A stretch of 64,000 nt of DNA from NCBI GenBank assembly GCA_958295695.1, contig OY282363.1, forward strand, positions 558,001-622,000. The letters run 5' to 3'. The position numbers and the translations under genes are program-made. How positions within the stretch are numbered: position 1 is the first letter of the stretch; every line of letters starts with the position of its first letter. The stretch comes from an uncultured Alphaproteobacteria bacterium. GTDB lineage: Bacteria; Pseudomonadota; Alphaproteobacteria; SP197. The notes below the pieces were generated by a model. It was given only the letters and a program-made list of their open reading frames with translations. It made no database searches and was not told the DNA's origin. Shown piece by piece: positions 17,842-26,947 of this stretch.

Positions 17842-19191
17842 ATGGAGCACGGCCAGCACCTGACGGAAATCGCCATCGTCGTGTCGGTCGCCCTGGCTTG
17901 CGGCCTGTTTCTGGGCAGGCTCCGCCAGCCCGCGATCGTGGGCTACATCCTGGCGGGCGTCGTCCTGGGGCCGTCGGTGCTCGGCTTCGTCGAGGACCGG
18001 GAGCAGATCGGCCTGCTCGCCGAACTCGGCGTGCTGCTGCTCCTGTTCAGCATCGGCATGGAGCTCGACGTCGGCGACTTCAGCTCGGTCCTGCGCTTCG
18101 CCGTCATCGGCACGGGCCTTCAGATCGCGATCGCGACGGCCGTCATCCTGCTGCTGACCTGGCCGCTCGGCTGGCCCTGGGAACGGGGCGTCCTGATCGG
18201 CTTCGGCATCGCGCTGTCGTCCACCGCCGTGACGATCAAGCTCCTGGAGGACGTGGGCGAGATCAAGGGCGAGGTCGGCCGGCGCGCCATCGCCATCCTG
18301 ATCGCCCAGGACCTCGCGATCGTGCCGATGATGCTGTTCATCGCGACGCTCGCCCCCGACAGCGCGGTGACCGTCGGGGCGATCCTGCCGCTGATCGGCT
18401 CGGTCCTGATCCTGGCCGCGTTGATCTGGTTTCTGGGGCGCCGGGGCCGGATCTCGCTGCCGCTGCGCGACCTCGCTCGCGACCAGGCCGACCTCATCGC
18501 GGTGGGCGCGGTGGCGCTGTGCTTCGCCGCCGCGGCGCTCGGCGGACTCTTCGGCATGTCGACGGCCTACGGCGCCTTCCTCGCGGGCCTCCTGCTCGGC
18601 AACAGCACCGACCGGGAGACGATGCTGCGCGCGACGCTGCCCATCCAGGGGCTGCTGCTGATGGTCTTTTTCCTCTCGATCGGGCTCCTGATCGATCTCG
18701 GGTTCATCTGGCGCAACCTGGGCGAGATCCTGCTCATGCTGCTCATCGTCACGCTGGGCAAGACGGCGATGAACGTCGGCGTCCTGCGCTTCCTCAAGGA
18801 GCCCTGGCCGCGCGCCTGGCTGGGCGGCGTCGCCCTGGGCCAGGTCGGCGAGTTCTCCTTCGTGATCCTCGCGCTGGGCCTGTCCGTCGGGGCGATCGGC
18901 GACGAAGGCTACCGGCTGTTCGTGGCCGTGATCGCGCTCAGCCTCATCATCAGTCCGCTCTGGCTCGACAGCGCGCGGCGCATCCAGCGCCTGGCCGTCC
19001 ATGCCGACACCCTGAAGGACCTGCTCGCGAGGCTCTATCCGCTGGCGACCGCCAGGACCCACACGTCGATCGTCTGGACGAGAGAGAGGGGCCGGACGCT
19101 CGCCCGGGGCCGCCGCCACGCCGCGCCCGACAGTTCCGAGACCGACGCCGGGCCGCCGGCGGGACAGAACCGTGGCGAGCCCGGACCTTGA
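17842..19191 (+). CDS. CPA2 family cation:proton antiporter
   Basis: The 449-residue membrane protein belongs to the KefB/YbaL-like monovalent cation:proton antiporter group, exchanging K+ or Na+ for H+ across the inner membrane. Hydrophobic segments fill residues 1 to about 385. Family landmarks are LRQPAIVGYILAGVVLGPSV, LLLLFSIGMELD and IGFGIALSSTAVTIKLLED, with AIAILIAQDLAIVPMML holding the conserved QD acidic site. There is no C-terminal RCK/TrkA domain, so it is a short version whose control differs from KefB/C. It overlaps rnhB by 20 bases. Confidence 0.9.
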   Translation: MEHGQHLTEIAIVVSVALACGLFLGRLRQPAIVGYILAGVVLGPSVLGFVEDREQIGLLAELGVLLLLFSIGMELDVGDFSSVLRFAVIGTGLQIAIATAVILLLTWPLGWPWERGVLIGFGIALSSTAVTIKLLEDVGEIKGEVGRRAIAILIAQDLAIVPMMLFIATLAPDSAVTVGAILPLIGSVLILAALIWFLGRRGRISLPLRDLARDQADLIAVGAVALCFAAAALGGLFGMSTAYGAFLAGLLLGNSTDRETMLRATLPIQGLLLMVFFLSIGLLIDLGFIWRNLGEILLMLLIVTLGKTAMNVGVLRFLKEPWPRAWLGGVALGQVGEFSFVILALGLSVGAIGDEGYRLFVAVIALSLIISPLWLDSARRIQRLAVHADTLKDLLARLYPLATARTHTSIVWTRERGRTLARGRRHAAPDSSETDAGPPAGQNRGEPGP

Positions 19192-19774
19192 GTTCGAGCG
19201 CGGCGTGGCGGCGCCCGTCGCCGGCCTCGACGAGGCGGGCCGCGGGCCCTGGGCCGGCCCCGTCGTGGCCGCCGCCGTCATCCTCGACCCCGGCGCCGTC
19301 CCCGCGGGCATCGACGACTCCAAGGCGCTGACGGCCGGACGGCGCGAGGAGCTTCTGGAGGCCATCGAGACCTCGGCGACCGTCGGCGTCGGCACGGCCG
19401 GCGTGGCCGACATCGACCGGCTCAACATCCTCGGGGCCGCCATGCTCGCCATGGCGCGCGCGGTCGAGGCCCTGCCCGTGCGTCCGGCCCATGCGCTGGT
19501 CGACGGCGACCGGACGCCGGCGCTCGGTTGCCCGGCCACCGCCATCGTCCGGGGCGACGCCCGCAGCCTCTCGATCGCCGCGGCCTCTATCGTGGCCAAG
19601 GTGACGCGCGACCGGCTGATGGCGGAGCTCGCCCGCGCCCATCCGGGCTACGGCTGGGAACGGAACGCGGGCTACGGCACCGCCGAGCATCGCGCCGGCC
19701 TCGAACGCCTGGGCCTCACGCCCCATCACCGCCGGTCGTTCCGTCCGGTCGCGGCGCTGGCCGCCGGGCCGTGA
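19172..19774 (+). CDS. rnhB: Ribonuclease HII
   Basis: RNase HII cuts RNA in RNA-DNA hybrids and starts removal of ribonucleotides misincorporated into DNA. The 200 residues show the acidic active site GLDEAGRGPWAGPVVAAAV, DDSKAL, VDGDRTP and IAAASIVAKVTRDRLM. It starts at GTG 19172 within the end of the antiporter gene. Its last 59 bases are shared, on the other strand, with the end of mutY, an unusually long convergent overlap between two DNA repair genes. Confidence 0.95.
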   Translation: MASPDLEFERGVAAPVAGLDEAGRGPWAGPVVAAAVILDPGAVPAGIDDSKALTAGRREELLEAIETSATVGVGTAGVADIDRLNILGAAMLAMARAVEALPVRPAHALVDGDRTPALGCPATAIVRGDARSLSIAAASIVAKVTRDRLMAELARAHPGYGWERNAGYGTAEHRAGLERLGLTPHHRRSFRPVAALAAGP

Positions 19775-20819
19775 GCGCGTGGCGGGCGACCTTGCGGGTG
19801 AGCGTCGGCAGCGCCAGTTCGGCGAAGCGGTCGGGGTGGCGCCAGTCCCCCTCCGGGCCGGTCTCGCCGCAGGCTCCCGCCGCCACCTTGAGGTCGATGG
19901 AGAAGTGGGTGAAGCCGTGCCGCACCGCGCCGGCGAGCAGGGCCCAGGCTCCGTTCGCGGGAGCATGGGCCAGCGCGTCGTCGAGCTCCCAGGGCGTCTC
20001 GCGCCAGGGTGTCGACGGCGCCTCCAGCATGCCGCCGAGCAGGCCGTCGGCGGGCCGCGTCCTCAGCATCACGCGGCCGTCGGGCCGTTCGAGCCAGAAG
20101 ACCAGGCCGTGACGGCGCGGCCGCTCCTTCCTCGGCGCGCGGCGCGGCAGGTCCTCCGCGGTTCCGGCCTTTCGTCCCGCGCAGGCGTCGCGCCACGGAC
20201 AGAGGCCGCAGACGGGACGGCGCGGCGTGCAGACGGTCGCGCCGAGGTCCATCAGGGCCTGGGCGAAGTCGCCGGGCCGGTCCGCCGGCACGAGCGCCCC
20301 GGTCATCGCGCGGATGGCCTTCCCGGCGCGGGGCAGGGGTTCGGCGATGGCGTGGAGGCGCGCCATCGCCCGCGCGACGTTGCCGTCGACCGCCGCCGCG
20401 GGACGGCCGAAGGCGATCGCGGCGATCGCGGCCGAGGTGTAGGCTCCGACTCCCGGAAGCGCCCGGAGGCCCTCGACGGTGTCGGGGAACCGGCCGCCGA
20501 GCGCATGGGCGACATGGCGCGCGCAATCGTGCAGACGCCGCGCGCGGGCGTAGTAGCCGAGCCCGGCCCAGGCCGCCATCACCGCGTCCCGCTCCGCGGC
20601 GGCGAGGTCGCGGACGGTCGGCCAGCGTTCCACGAAGCGCAGAAAGTAGGGGATCACGGCCTTGACCGTGGTCTGCTGCAGCATGATCTCCGAGAGCCAT
20701 ACGCGGTAGGGATCGGCTGCCTCGCCGGGTTTCGCGCGCCAGGGCAGGTCGCGGCGATGCCGGTCGTACCAGCCCAGGAGCTGTCCCGTCCGTCGATCCG
20801 AAGTTGACGCGCCCGCCAT
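19716..20819 (-). CDS. mutY: Adenine DNA glycosylase
   Basis: MutY removes adenine mispaired with 8-oxoguanine. The 367-residue protein has the N-terminal catalytic domain: LPWR, LSEIMLQQTTVKAVIPYF, then the helix-hairpin-helix LPGVGAYTSAAIAAIAFG and the catalytic-Asp stretch AAVDGNVARAMAR. The 4Fe-4S site is CTPRRPVCGLCPWRDAC (spacing 6-2-5). A C-terminal NUDIX-like domain (LLGGMLEAPSTPW) follows. The ATG at 20819 fits the family N-terminus. It is divergent from the DUF721 gene, which is conserved in alphaproteobacteria. Confidence 0.95.
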   Translation of the reverse strand: MAGASTSDRRTGQLLGWYDRHRRDLPWRAKPGEAADPYRVWLSEIMLQQTTVKAVIPYFLRFVERWPTVRDLAAAERDAVMAAWAGLGYYARARRLHDCARHVAHALGGRFPDTVEGLRALPGVGAYTSAAIAAIAFGRPAAAVDGNVARAMARLHAIAEPLPRAGKAIRAMTGALVPADRPGDFAQALMDLGATVCTPRRPVCGLCPWRDACAGRKAGTAEDLPRRAPRKERPRRHGLVFWLERPDGRVMLRTRPADGLLGGMLEAPSTPWRETPWELDDALAHAPANGAWALLAGAVRHGFTHFSIDLKVAAGACGETGPEGDWRHPDRFAELALPTLTRKVARHALTARRPAPRPDGTTGGDGA

Positions 20820-20915
20820 CGCCTCGCCACATTGCCGCCGCACGACGCCATCGGCCACGGCGGCGATGGCCCGTGGGGAAGAAGTAGCACGGGACGTTGC
20901 CGGAAGGGGATGGCG

Positions 20916-21467
20916 ATGGCAGCGAGACGGGCCGCCGGACAACGGGGCGACGAGCGCAGACGGCGGCGGGCGACCCGCGCCGGCCTGCTGCTGCCCGAGG
21001 CGGCGGCCAAGGTCTATCGCAAGCACGGCTTCGCGGCGGCCCGTCTGGTCACCGACTGGGAGGCGGTCGTCGGCGAGCGTCTCGCCGCCGTCTGCCTGCC
21101 CGAGCGTCTGGCCCGCGACGGCGCGCTCACGGTCCGGGTCGCGCCGGCGTTCGCCCTGGAGCTCCAGCATCTCGAGCCGAAGCTGCTGGAGCGGATCGCC
21201 ACGTTCTTCGGCCACCGGGCCGTCACGCGGCTCAAGCTCCGGCAGGGGGACGTCCGACGCCCCGAACCGCCACGGCGACGCACGCCGAGGCCGCTCACCG
21301 ACGCCGAGGAGGCCCGCCTCGGCGCGATGCTCGATGCGGTCGACGACGAGGGCCTGCGCGACGCCCTCGAACGCCTGGGCCGGGCGGTGCTCGGCGGCCG
21401 TGGCGGCGGCGCGCGAGCCGGGTTGTCCACAGCGACGCCGGCCGGCCGCGGGCGGCGGGACGCTTGA
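20916..21467 (+). CDS. DUF721 / DciA-like protein
   Basis: The 183-residue protein has the DUF721 core: LLPEAAAKVYRKHGFAAARL, VTDWEAVVGERLAAVCLPERL and a beta-rich segment GALTVRVAPAFALELQHL. DUF721 includes DciA, the replicative helicase operator of bacteria that lack DnaC/DnaI, so a role in loading DnaB is likely; this is by family. The end is arginine-rich and probably disordered, except for a helical patch (DAEEARLGAMLDAVDDEGL). Of two ATGs at 20910 and 20916, the second is spaced properly from GGAAGGGG. The dsbA promoter overlaps its stop codon. Confidence 0.82.
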   Translation: MAARRAAGQRGDERRRRRATRAGLLLPEAAAKVYRKHGFAAARLVTDWEAVVGERLAAVCLPERLARDGALTVRVAPAFALELQHLEPKLLERIATFFGHRAVTRLKLRQGDVRRPEPPRRRTPRPLTDAEEARLGAMLDAVDDEGLRDALERLGRAVLGGRGGGARAGLSTATPAGRGRRDA

Positions 21468-21493
21468 GACGCCGGATTCCCACCCGCTATACT
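21464..21493 (+). promoter_or_regulatory. Promoter for the DsbA-like gene
   Basis: TTGAGA (21464-21469) and TATACT (21488-21493) are 18 bases apart, one mismatch each from the consensus hexamers. The -35 box overlaps the DUF721 stop codon. Transcription would start near 21500, which rules out the ATG at 21499 and supports the TTG at 21544 as the gene's start. Confidence 0.7.
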
Positions 21494-21543
21494 CGGACAT
21501 GCCGACCCGCTCCGCCGCCACCTGTCCCGAAGAGGATCGTATC

Positions 21544-22149
21544 TTGCTGAAGCGACGCGATTTTATCGCCGCCATCGCGGTCGCGGCGGCGCTGCCCGCC
21601 GTCGCGCCCGAGGCCCAGGAACCCGAGCCCCTGCCCGACATGATCCTGGGCGATCCGGACGCCCCGATCGAGATCGTCGAGTATTCGTCGATGACCTGTC
21701 CGAGCTGCGCGGCCTTCCACACCGGAACCTTGCCGGAACTGAAGACGCGGTACCTCGACACCGGGCGCGCCAAGCTCGTGTTCCGGGAGTTTCCGCTCGA
21801 CCGCGTGGCCCTGATGGCGTCCGCCATCGCGCGCTGCGGCGGCGAGGAGCGGTTCTTCGCCTTCGTCGACGTGCTGTTCCGGCTCCAGGACCGGTGGGCC
21901 CGGTCCGAGAACCCGGTCGAGGCGATCGGGCGGATCGTGCGCATGGCCGGCCAGGACCCCGCCACGATCGACGCCTGTCTGGCCGACCGGGCCTTGATCG
22001 ACGGCATCCTCGCGGTCCGGCTCGCGGGCGACAACAGGTACGGCATCGAGGCGACGCCCACCTTCATCGTCAACGGCGAGAGCCATTCCGGCAACATGAG
22101 CTTCGAGGAATTCGACGAGCTGCTTCGCGGCATCGAGGGCGACGCCTGA
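21544..22149 (+). CDS. DsbA-family thiol:disulfide oxidoreductase
   Basis: The 201-residue protein is exported and has a thioredoxin fold. The signal peptide is KRRDFIAAIAVAAALPAVA; the active site is TCPSCAAFHTG (CPSC), and the cis-proline loop is EATPTFIVNG. It probably forms or rearranges disulfide bonds in the periplasm, like the DsbA/BdbD group often found next to smc in alphaproteobacteria. The TTG at 21544 has AGAGG 8 bases upstream and lies after the predicted transcription start. Partners are unknown. Confidence 0.88.
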   Translation: MLKRRDFIAAIAVAAALPAVAPEAQEPEPLPDMILGDPDAPIEIVEYSSMTCPSCAAFHTGTLPELKTRYLDTGRAKLVFREFPLDRVALMASAIARCGGEERFFAFVDVLFRLQDRWARSENPVEAIGRIVRMAGQDPATIDACLADRALIDGILAVRLAGDNRYGIEATPTFIVNGESHSGNMSFEEFDELLRGIEGDA

Positions 22150-22197
22150 ATGACGCGCCGCCGCCCTTCCATCCCGAGCACGGACTGAGGGCCGGAC

Positions 22198-25100
22198 GTG
22201 CATTTCTCCCGCCTGCGCCTCAGCGGTTTCAAGTCATTCGTCGATCCCGCCGAGTTCGCGATCGAACGGGGGCTGACCGGCATCGTCGGGCCCAACGGCT
22301 GCGGCAAGTCGAACCTGTTCGAGGCCCTGCGCTGGGTCATGGGCGAGGCCTCGGCGAAGACCATGCGCGGCGGCGGCATGGACGACGTCATCTTCTCGGG
22401 CGCCGAGCTGAGGCCCGGGCGCAATGTCGCCGAAGTCACGGTCAGCCTCGACAACGCGCGGCGCGACGCGCCGGCGGCGTGGAACGACAACGACGAGATC
22501 CAGATCGCCCGGCGCATCGAGCGCGGCGGCGGGTCGAGCTACCGCATCAACGGACAGGAGGCCCGCGCCCGCGACGTCCAGCTCTTCTTCGCCGACATCG
22601 CCACCGGCACGCGCAGTTCCGCCCTGGTGAGCCAGGGACAGATCGCCGACCTCGTCCGCGCCAAGCCCGCGGCGCGTCGCCATCTCCTCGAGGAGGCGGC
22701 GGGGATCGCGGGTCTCCAGTCGCGCCGTCACGAGGCGGACCTGCGCCTGCGCGCCGCCGAGACCAACCTCGAGCGTCTGGGCGACGTGATCGGCGGCCTC
22801 GAGGCCCAGCTCGCCGGCCTGCGGCGGCAGGCCCGCCAGGCCCGGCGCTATCGGCGGTTGAGCGACCGCGTCCGCGACGCCGAGGCGCGCTGGCTGCTGC
22901 GACGCTGGCGGGACGCCGAAACCGCTGTCGCGGCGGGCGACGACGCGCTCTCGGCCATCGAACGGGAGGTCGCCGAGGCGACCCGCGCGGTGGCCGAGGC
23001 GACCACGACCCAGACCGCGGCGGCGGAGGCCCTGCCGCCGCTGCGCGAGGCGGAAGGGGACGCCGGCGCGGCTCTCCACGAGCTCAACGTCGCCCGCGTC
23101 GCGCTGGAAGCGGAAGAGCGGCGCCTCAACGAACGCAGGCGCGAGACCGCGAGCCGGATCGAGCAGATCGGCGGCGACCTCGACCGCGAGCGGACGCTCG
23201 CCGACGACGCCGCCCGCGCGCTCGACGGCCTCGTCCGGGAAGAGGCCGGTCTGCTCGGACAGCGCGACGGGGAGGCCGAAGCCGTCGCGGCGGCGGCCGT
23301 CGCCTGCGAGGAGGCAGAGCGCGCGGTCGCCGGCCTGGAACGGCGCGTCACCGCGCTGGCCGAGGAGCGCGCGGCGCGGACCGAGCAACGCCGCGCGCTC
23401 GACGCGCGCCTCGCCGATCTGGAGACGCGCGTCGCGCGTCTCGACGACGAGGTTCGGGAGGTCGAGGCCGAGCGCGGCCGGCTCGTCCCGGACGCCGGCG
23501 AGGCCGATGCGCCGGTCCGGCTCCGCCGCGAGGAGGACCGGGCGCGCCGGGCGCTCGACGAGATCCGCGCCGGCCTCGCCTCGGCGCGGGACGCGCTCCA
23601 GGAACGACGCGGACTGGAGGAGGCGCGCCGCACCCGCTTCCGCGACGCGGACGCGCGCCTGGCCGGCCTCGAGGCCGAGCGCGAGGCCCTGGCGGCGCTC
23701 TTCGAGCACGACGACGGCGGGCGCGCGCCGGTGCTCGATTCGCTTCGCGTCGCCGACGGTTACGAGGCGGCCCTGGGCGCCGCCCTGGGCGACGATCTGG
23801 ATGCGCCGCTGGGCGCCGACGGCGCGACCGGCTGGACGATGCTGCCGCCCTATGCCGACGCGCCGCCCCTGCCCGACGGCACCGATCCGCTGGCGAACCG
23901 CGTCTCCGCGCCCGGCGAGCTGGCGCGCCGTCTCGACCAGGTCGGCGTCGTCGACGAGCTCCGCGGGCCCGAACTGGTCCGTCGGCTTCGTCCCGGCCAG
24001 AGGCTCGTCACCCGGAGCGGGCGGTTGTGGCGATGGGACGGCTATGTCGTCAACGACGCGGAGACCGGCGCGGCCGGGAGGCTGGCGCGGCGCGGCCGGC
24101 TGGAGGTCCTGGGCCGGCGGACCGGCGAAGCCGGGCGCCGCCGCGACGAGGCGCGGCGGGCGCTCTCCGAGGCCGGAGAAGCCGTCGCCGAGGCGGCCCG
24201 GCGCGAACGATCCGCCCGGGCCGAGGCCGACGCGGCGGTCGAGCGTCTCGCCCATGCCCGGGAGGCCCGGCGCGCCGGCGAAAGCCGCAGCCAGACGGCC
24301 GAAACCCGCCGCGAGGACCTCGCCCGGCGGGCCGAACGCATCGCGGCCGAACGCGGCGAGCTCGCCGCCGCCATCCTCCAGGCGCACGGCGAACGCGACG
24401 GGATGCCGCCGCCGGACGGCGACGGCGGCCTCGAGGCCCTGCGCGACGAGCTCGCCGCCGGACGGGCGGAGCTCTCGCGCCGCCGGACCGACCGCGACCG
24501 CCTGCACCGGGACGCCGAGTTCCGCGAGCGGCGCCTGAGCGCCGTCGCCGGCGAACGGCGGTCGTGGGAGGCCCGCGCCGCGGGCGCCTCCGCGCGGATC
24601 GACGACCTCGAGGCGCGGCTCGAACGGGGCGAGGCCGAACGGGCGGCGCTCGAGCTGAGGCCCGCGCGCATCCAGGCCCAGCGCCGCGACCTCGCCGACC
24701 GGCTCGAGGCGGCCGAAGCGGTCCGACGCGGGGCGGCCGACGCGCGCGCCGCGGCGGAGGGTCGGCTCGCCGAGCGCGACGGCGGCCTGCGGCGGGCCGA
24801 GGCGGCGCTGTCGTCCTTGCGCGAGGAACGCGCGCGGCGCGAGGGCGCGGTCGAGCGGGCGCGCCAGGCGGCGGCGGACGTCGCGCGGCAGGTCGGGGAG
24901 CGCCTCCGGACGTCGCCCGGGGACCTGAACGAGCGGGTCGCCGACCGCGACAGGCTTCCCGACGTCGAGGCGCTGGAACAGGCGCTCGGCCGGATCGTGC
25001 GCGAGCGCGAGAACATGGGACCGGTCAACCTGCGCGCCGAGATCGAGGCCGCCGAGGTCGAGGAGCAGCTTTCGGTCATGCTGTCGGAACGCGAGGATCT

Positions 25101-25638
25101 CGAGGCGGCCATCGCGCGTCTGAGACGCGGCGTCGGCGAACTCAACCGGGAGGGCCGCGCGCGCCTGATGGCCGCCTTCCGCGACATCGACGGCCACTTT
25201 CAGGCGCTTCACAAACGCCTGTTCGGAGGTCGCGCGCGCCTCGGCATGGTGGGTTCCGACGATCCGCTCGAAGCGGGGCTGGAGATCGAGGCGAGCCCGT
25301 CGGGCAAGAAGCTGCGGACGCTGTCCCTGCTGTCGGGCGGCGAGCAGGCGCTGACCGCGCTGGCGCTCCTCTTCGCGCTCTTCCTGACCAACCCGTCGCC
25401 GGTGTGCGTGCTCGACGAGGTCGACGCGCCGCTCGACGACGCCAATGTCGCGCGCTTCTGCGAGCTGCTCGACGAGTTCGCCGGATCCGGCGCCACCCGC
25501 TTCCTCGTCATCACCCACCACAGGCTCACCATGGCCCGCATGGACCGGCTGTTCGGCGTCACCATGAGCGAACCCGGCGTCTCCCGGCTGGTGTCCGTCG
25601 ACCTGGATGCGGCGGAGCGGCTGCGCGCCACGGGCTGA
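22198..25638 (+). CDS. smc: Chromosome segregation protein SMC
   Basis: SMC is the ATPase core of the bacterial condensin that loops and separates chromosomes. The 1146-residue protein has the Walker A GPNGCGKSN at 31-39 and the early signature GGMDDVIFSG, then very long alanine-, arginine- and glutamate-rich coiled coils. Between them is a hinge around residues 500-600 (VLDSLRVADGYEAALGAALG). At the C-terminus are the signature LSLLSGGEQALTALALLFAL and Walker B VCVLDEVDAPLDDANV. The GTG at 22198 puts the FKSF motif (residues 11-14) at its normal place. Confidence 0.96.
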   Translation: MHFSRLRLSGFKSFVDPAEFAIERGLTGIVGPNGCGKSNLFEALRWVMGEASAKTMRGGGMDDVIFSGAELRPGRNVAEVTVSLDNARRDAPAAWNDNDEIQIARRIERGGGSSYRINGQEARARDVQLFFADIATGTRSSALVSQGQIADLVRAKPAARRHLLEEAAGIAGLQSRRHEADLRLRAAETNLERLGDVIGGLEAQLAGLRRQARQARRYRRLSDRVRDAEARWLLRRWRDAETAVAAGDDALSAIEREVAEATRAVAEATTTQTAAAEALPPLREAEGDAGAALHELNVARVALEAEERRLNERRRETASRIEQIGGDLDRERTLADDAARALDGLVREEAGLLGQRDGEAEAVAAAAVACEEAERAVAGLERRVTALAEERAARTEQRRALDARLADLETRVARLDDEVREVEAERGRLVPDAGEADAPVRLRREEDRARRALDEIRAGLASARDALQERRGLEEARRTRFRDADARLAGLEAEREALAALFEHDDGGRAPVLDSLRVADGYEAALGAALGDDLDAPLGADGATGWTMLPPYADAPPLPDGTDPLANRVSAPGELARRLDQVGVVDELRGPELVRRLRPGQRLVTRSGRLWRWDGYVVNDAETGAAGRLARRGRLEVLGRRTGEAGRRRDEARRALSEAGEAVAEAARRERSARAEADAAVERLAHAREARRAGESRSQTAETRREDLARRAERIAAERGELAAAILQAHGERDGMPPPDGDGGLEALRDELAAGRAELSRRRTDRDRLHRDAEFRERRLSAVAGERRSWEARAAGASARIDDLEARLERGEAERAALELRPARIQAQRRDLADRLEAAEAVRRGAADARAAAEGRLAERDGGLRRAEAALSSLREERARREGAVERARQAAADVARQVGERLRTSPGDLNERVADRDRLPDVEALEQALGRIVRERENMGPVNLRAEIEAAEVEEQLSVMLSEREDLEAAIARLRRGVGELNREGRARLMAAFRDIDGHFQALHKRLFGGRARLGMVGSDDPLEAGLEIEASPSGKKLRTLSLLSGGEQALTALALLFALFLTNPSPVCVLDEVDAPLDDANVARFCELLDEFAGSGATRFLVITHHRLTMARMDRLFGVTMSEPGVSRLVSVDLDAAERLRATG

Positions 25639-25698
25639 ATGCGTCAACGCGTTGTTTCCGAACGGGAAATCACGGCCGCAAAGAGTCGCCGGCCCGCC

Positions 25699-25727
25699 TT
25701 GACACGGCATGGGGCCGTCCGTAAGGT
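25699..25727 (+). promoter_or_regulatory. Promoter of the F0 ATP synthase operon
   Basis: A perfect TTGACA at 25699-25704 is followed after 17 bases by TAAGGT at 25722-25727, about 58 bases ahead of the atpI start. It is in the 146-base gap after smc, where no terminator hairpin was seen. Confidence 0.7.
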
Positions 25728-25784
25728 TCGCCCGCTCTTTCGCCCGGCTCCAGGGTCGCCGCGCATGACGGAGGGGCGGTGGTC

Positions 25785-26138
25785 ATGGCCGAGCGAGACC
25801 GTCCGTCGGACCTTTCCGACTTGCAGCGGCGGATCGCCGCCGCGCGCGAACGGGACGGGGCCGCGGATCGGCCCGATCCCGGGAAGCGCGCGATGGCGTC
25901 CGGATACGGCATGGCCGTCCGGCTGGCGATCGAGATGGTTGCGGCCTTGGGCGTTTCCGTCCTTCTGGGGCTCTGGATCGACGGCGAGCTGGGCACGGCG
26001 CCCCTGTTCCTGATCGTCTTTCTGGTCATGGGCATGGGCGCGGGGTTCGTCAACGTCTACAAGACCGTCAGCGGCTTTACCCACGGATCGCTCCGCGGTC
26101 CGTCGAAGGACGGAGAGGACCGGGCGCGTGGCGACTGA
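25785..26138 (+). CDS. atpI: ATP synthase protein I
   Basis: AtpI is a small membrane protein thought to help assemble the c ring or carry Mg2+. The 117-residue product has a charged N-terminus (LSDLQRRIAAARERDG) and two transmembrane helices (RLAIEMVAALGVSVLLGLWID; LFLIVFLVMGMGAGFVNVY) typical of the AtpI/AtpZ family. ATG 25785 is chosen over GTG 25779 because the GGAGGGGC Shine-Dalgarno sits about 8-10 bases upstream. It overlaps atpB by 11 bases. Confidence 0.85.
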   Translation: MAERDRPSDLSDLQRRIAAARERDGAADRPDPGKRAMASGYGMAVRLAIEMVAALGVSVLLGLWIDGELGTAPLFLIVFLVMGMGAGFVNVYKTVSGFTHGSLRGPSKDGEDRARGD

Positions 26139-26889
26139 TTCCCAGGGCGGCGGAGGGCACAACCCGCTCGAGCAGTTCGCGGTCGAGACGTGGATCGACA
26201 TCGACGTCGCGGGTCTGGACCTCGACATCACCAACTCCGCCCGCGTGATGGCCATCGCCACCGCGGCCATCATCGCCTTCACCATGCTCTCGATCGGCAG
26301 GCGCTCCATGGTTCCCGGGCGCATGCAGTCGCTGGTCGAGCTCTCCTACGAGTTCATCGCCAACATGATCCGCGACAACGTCGGGAACGAGGGCAGGCCC
26401 TACTTTCCGTTCGTGTTCTCGCTCTTCATGTTCATCCTGTTCTGCAACATGATCGGCATGCTGCCGTACAGCTTCACCGTGACGAGCCAGATCGTGGTGA
26501 CCTTCGGCCTGGCCTTCGTCGTCTTCATCGGCGTCACCATCGTGGGCTTCGTCAGGCACGGCGTCGGCTTTTTCGGCTTCTTCCTGCCCCAGGGCGTGCC
26601 GGGCTTCCTCGCGCCCCTGGTCATTCCCATCGAGCTGCTGAGCTACCTGATCCGCCCCGTGAGCCTGGGCCTGCGGCTGTTCGCCAACCTCACGGCGGGC
26701 CACACCATGCTCAAGGTGTTCGCGGGCTTCGTCGCGCCGCTGGGCGCCTTCTACATCGTCCCCGGCGCGATCCCGATGGCCGCCGTGGTCGGTCTCACCC
26801 TGCTCGAGTTCGCCATCGCGTTCCTGCAGGCCTACGTCTTCGCGGTGCTCTCCTGCATCTACCTGCACGACGCGATCCACATGCACTGA
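26128..26889 (+). CDS. atpB: F0 ATP synthase subunit a
   Basis: Subunit a forms the half-channels through which protons reach the c ring. The 253 residues are mainly hydrophobic with about six helices. The essential arginine lies in SYLIRPVSLGLRLFANLTAG, and the C-terminus LQAYVFAVLSCIYLHDAIHMH is typical. Start is GTG 26128, overlapping atpI. In this class the F1 genes are at another locus, so their absence here is normal. Confidence 0.96.
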   Translation: MATDSQGGGGHNPLEQFAVETWIDIDVAGLDLDITNSARVMAIATAAIIAFTMLSIGRRSMVPGRMQSLVELSYEFIANMIRDNVGNEGRPYFPFVFSLFMFILFCNMIGMLPYSFTVTSQIVVTFGLAFVVFIGVTIVGFVRHGVGFFGFFLPQGVPGFLAPLVIPIELLSYLIRPVSLGLRLFANLTAGHTMLKVFAGFVAPLGAFYIVPGAIPMAAVVGLTLLEFAIAFLQAYVFAVLSCIYLHDAIHMH

Positions 26890-26947
26890 ATCACCGGCGG
26901 CGCGCGCCGCCACGACGAACCCCAGGACAAAGAGAGGGCATCGGATC

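Noticed and set aside
22234-25710. A 1158-residue minus-strand frame opposite smc
   Set aside because: It runs opposite a gene with firm Walker and signature motifs and shows no family of its own; again an open antisense frame from high GC.
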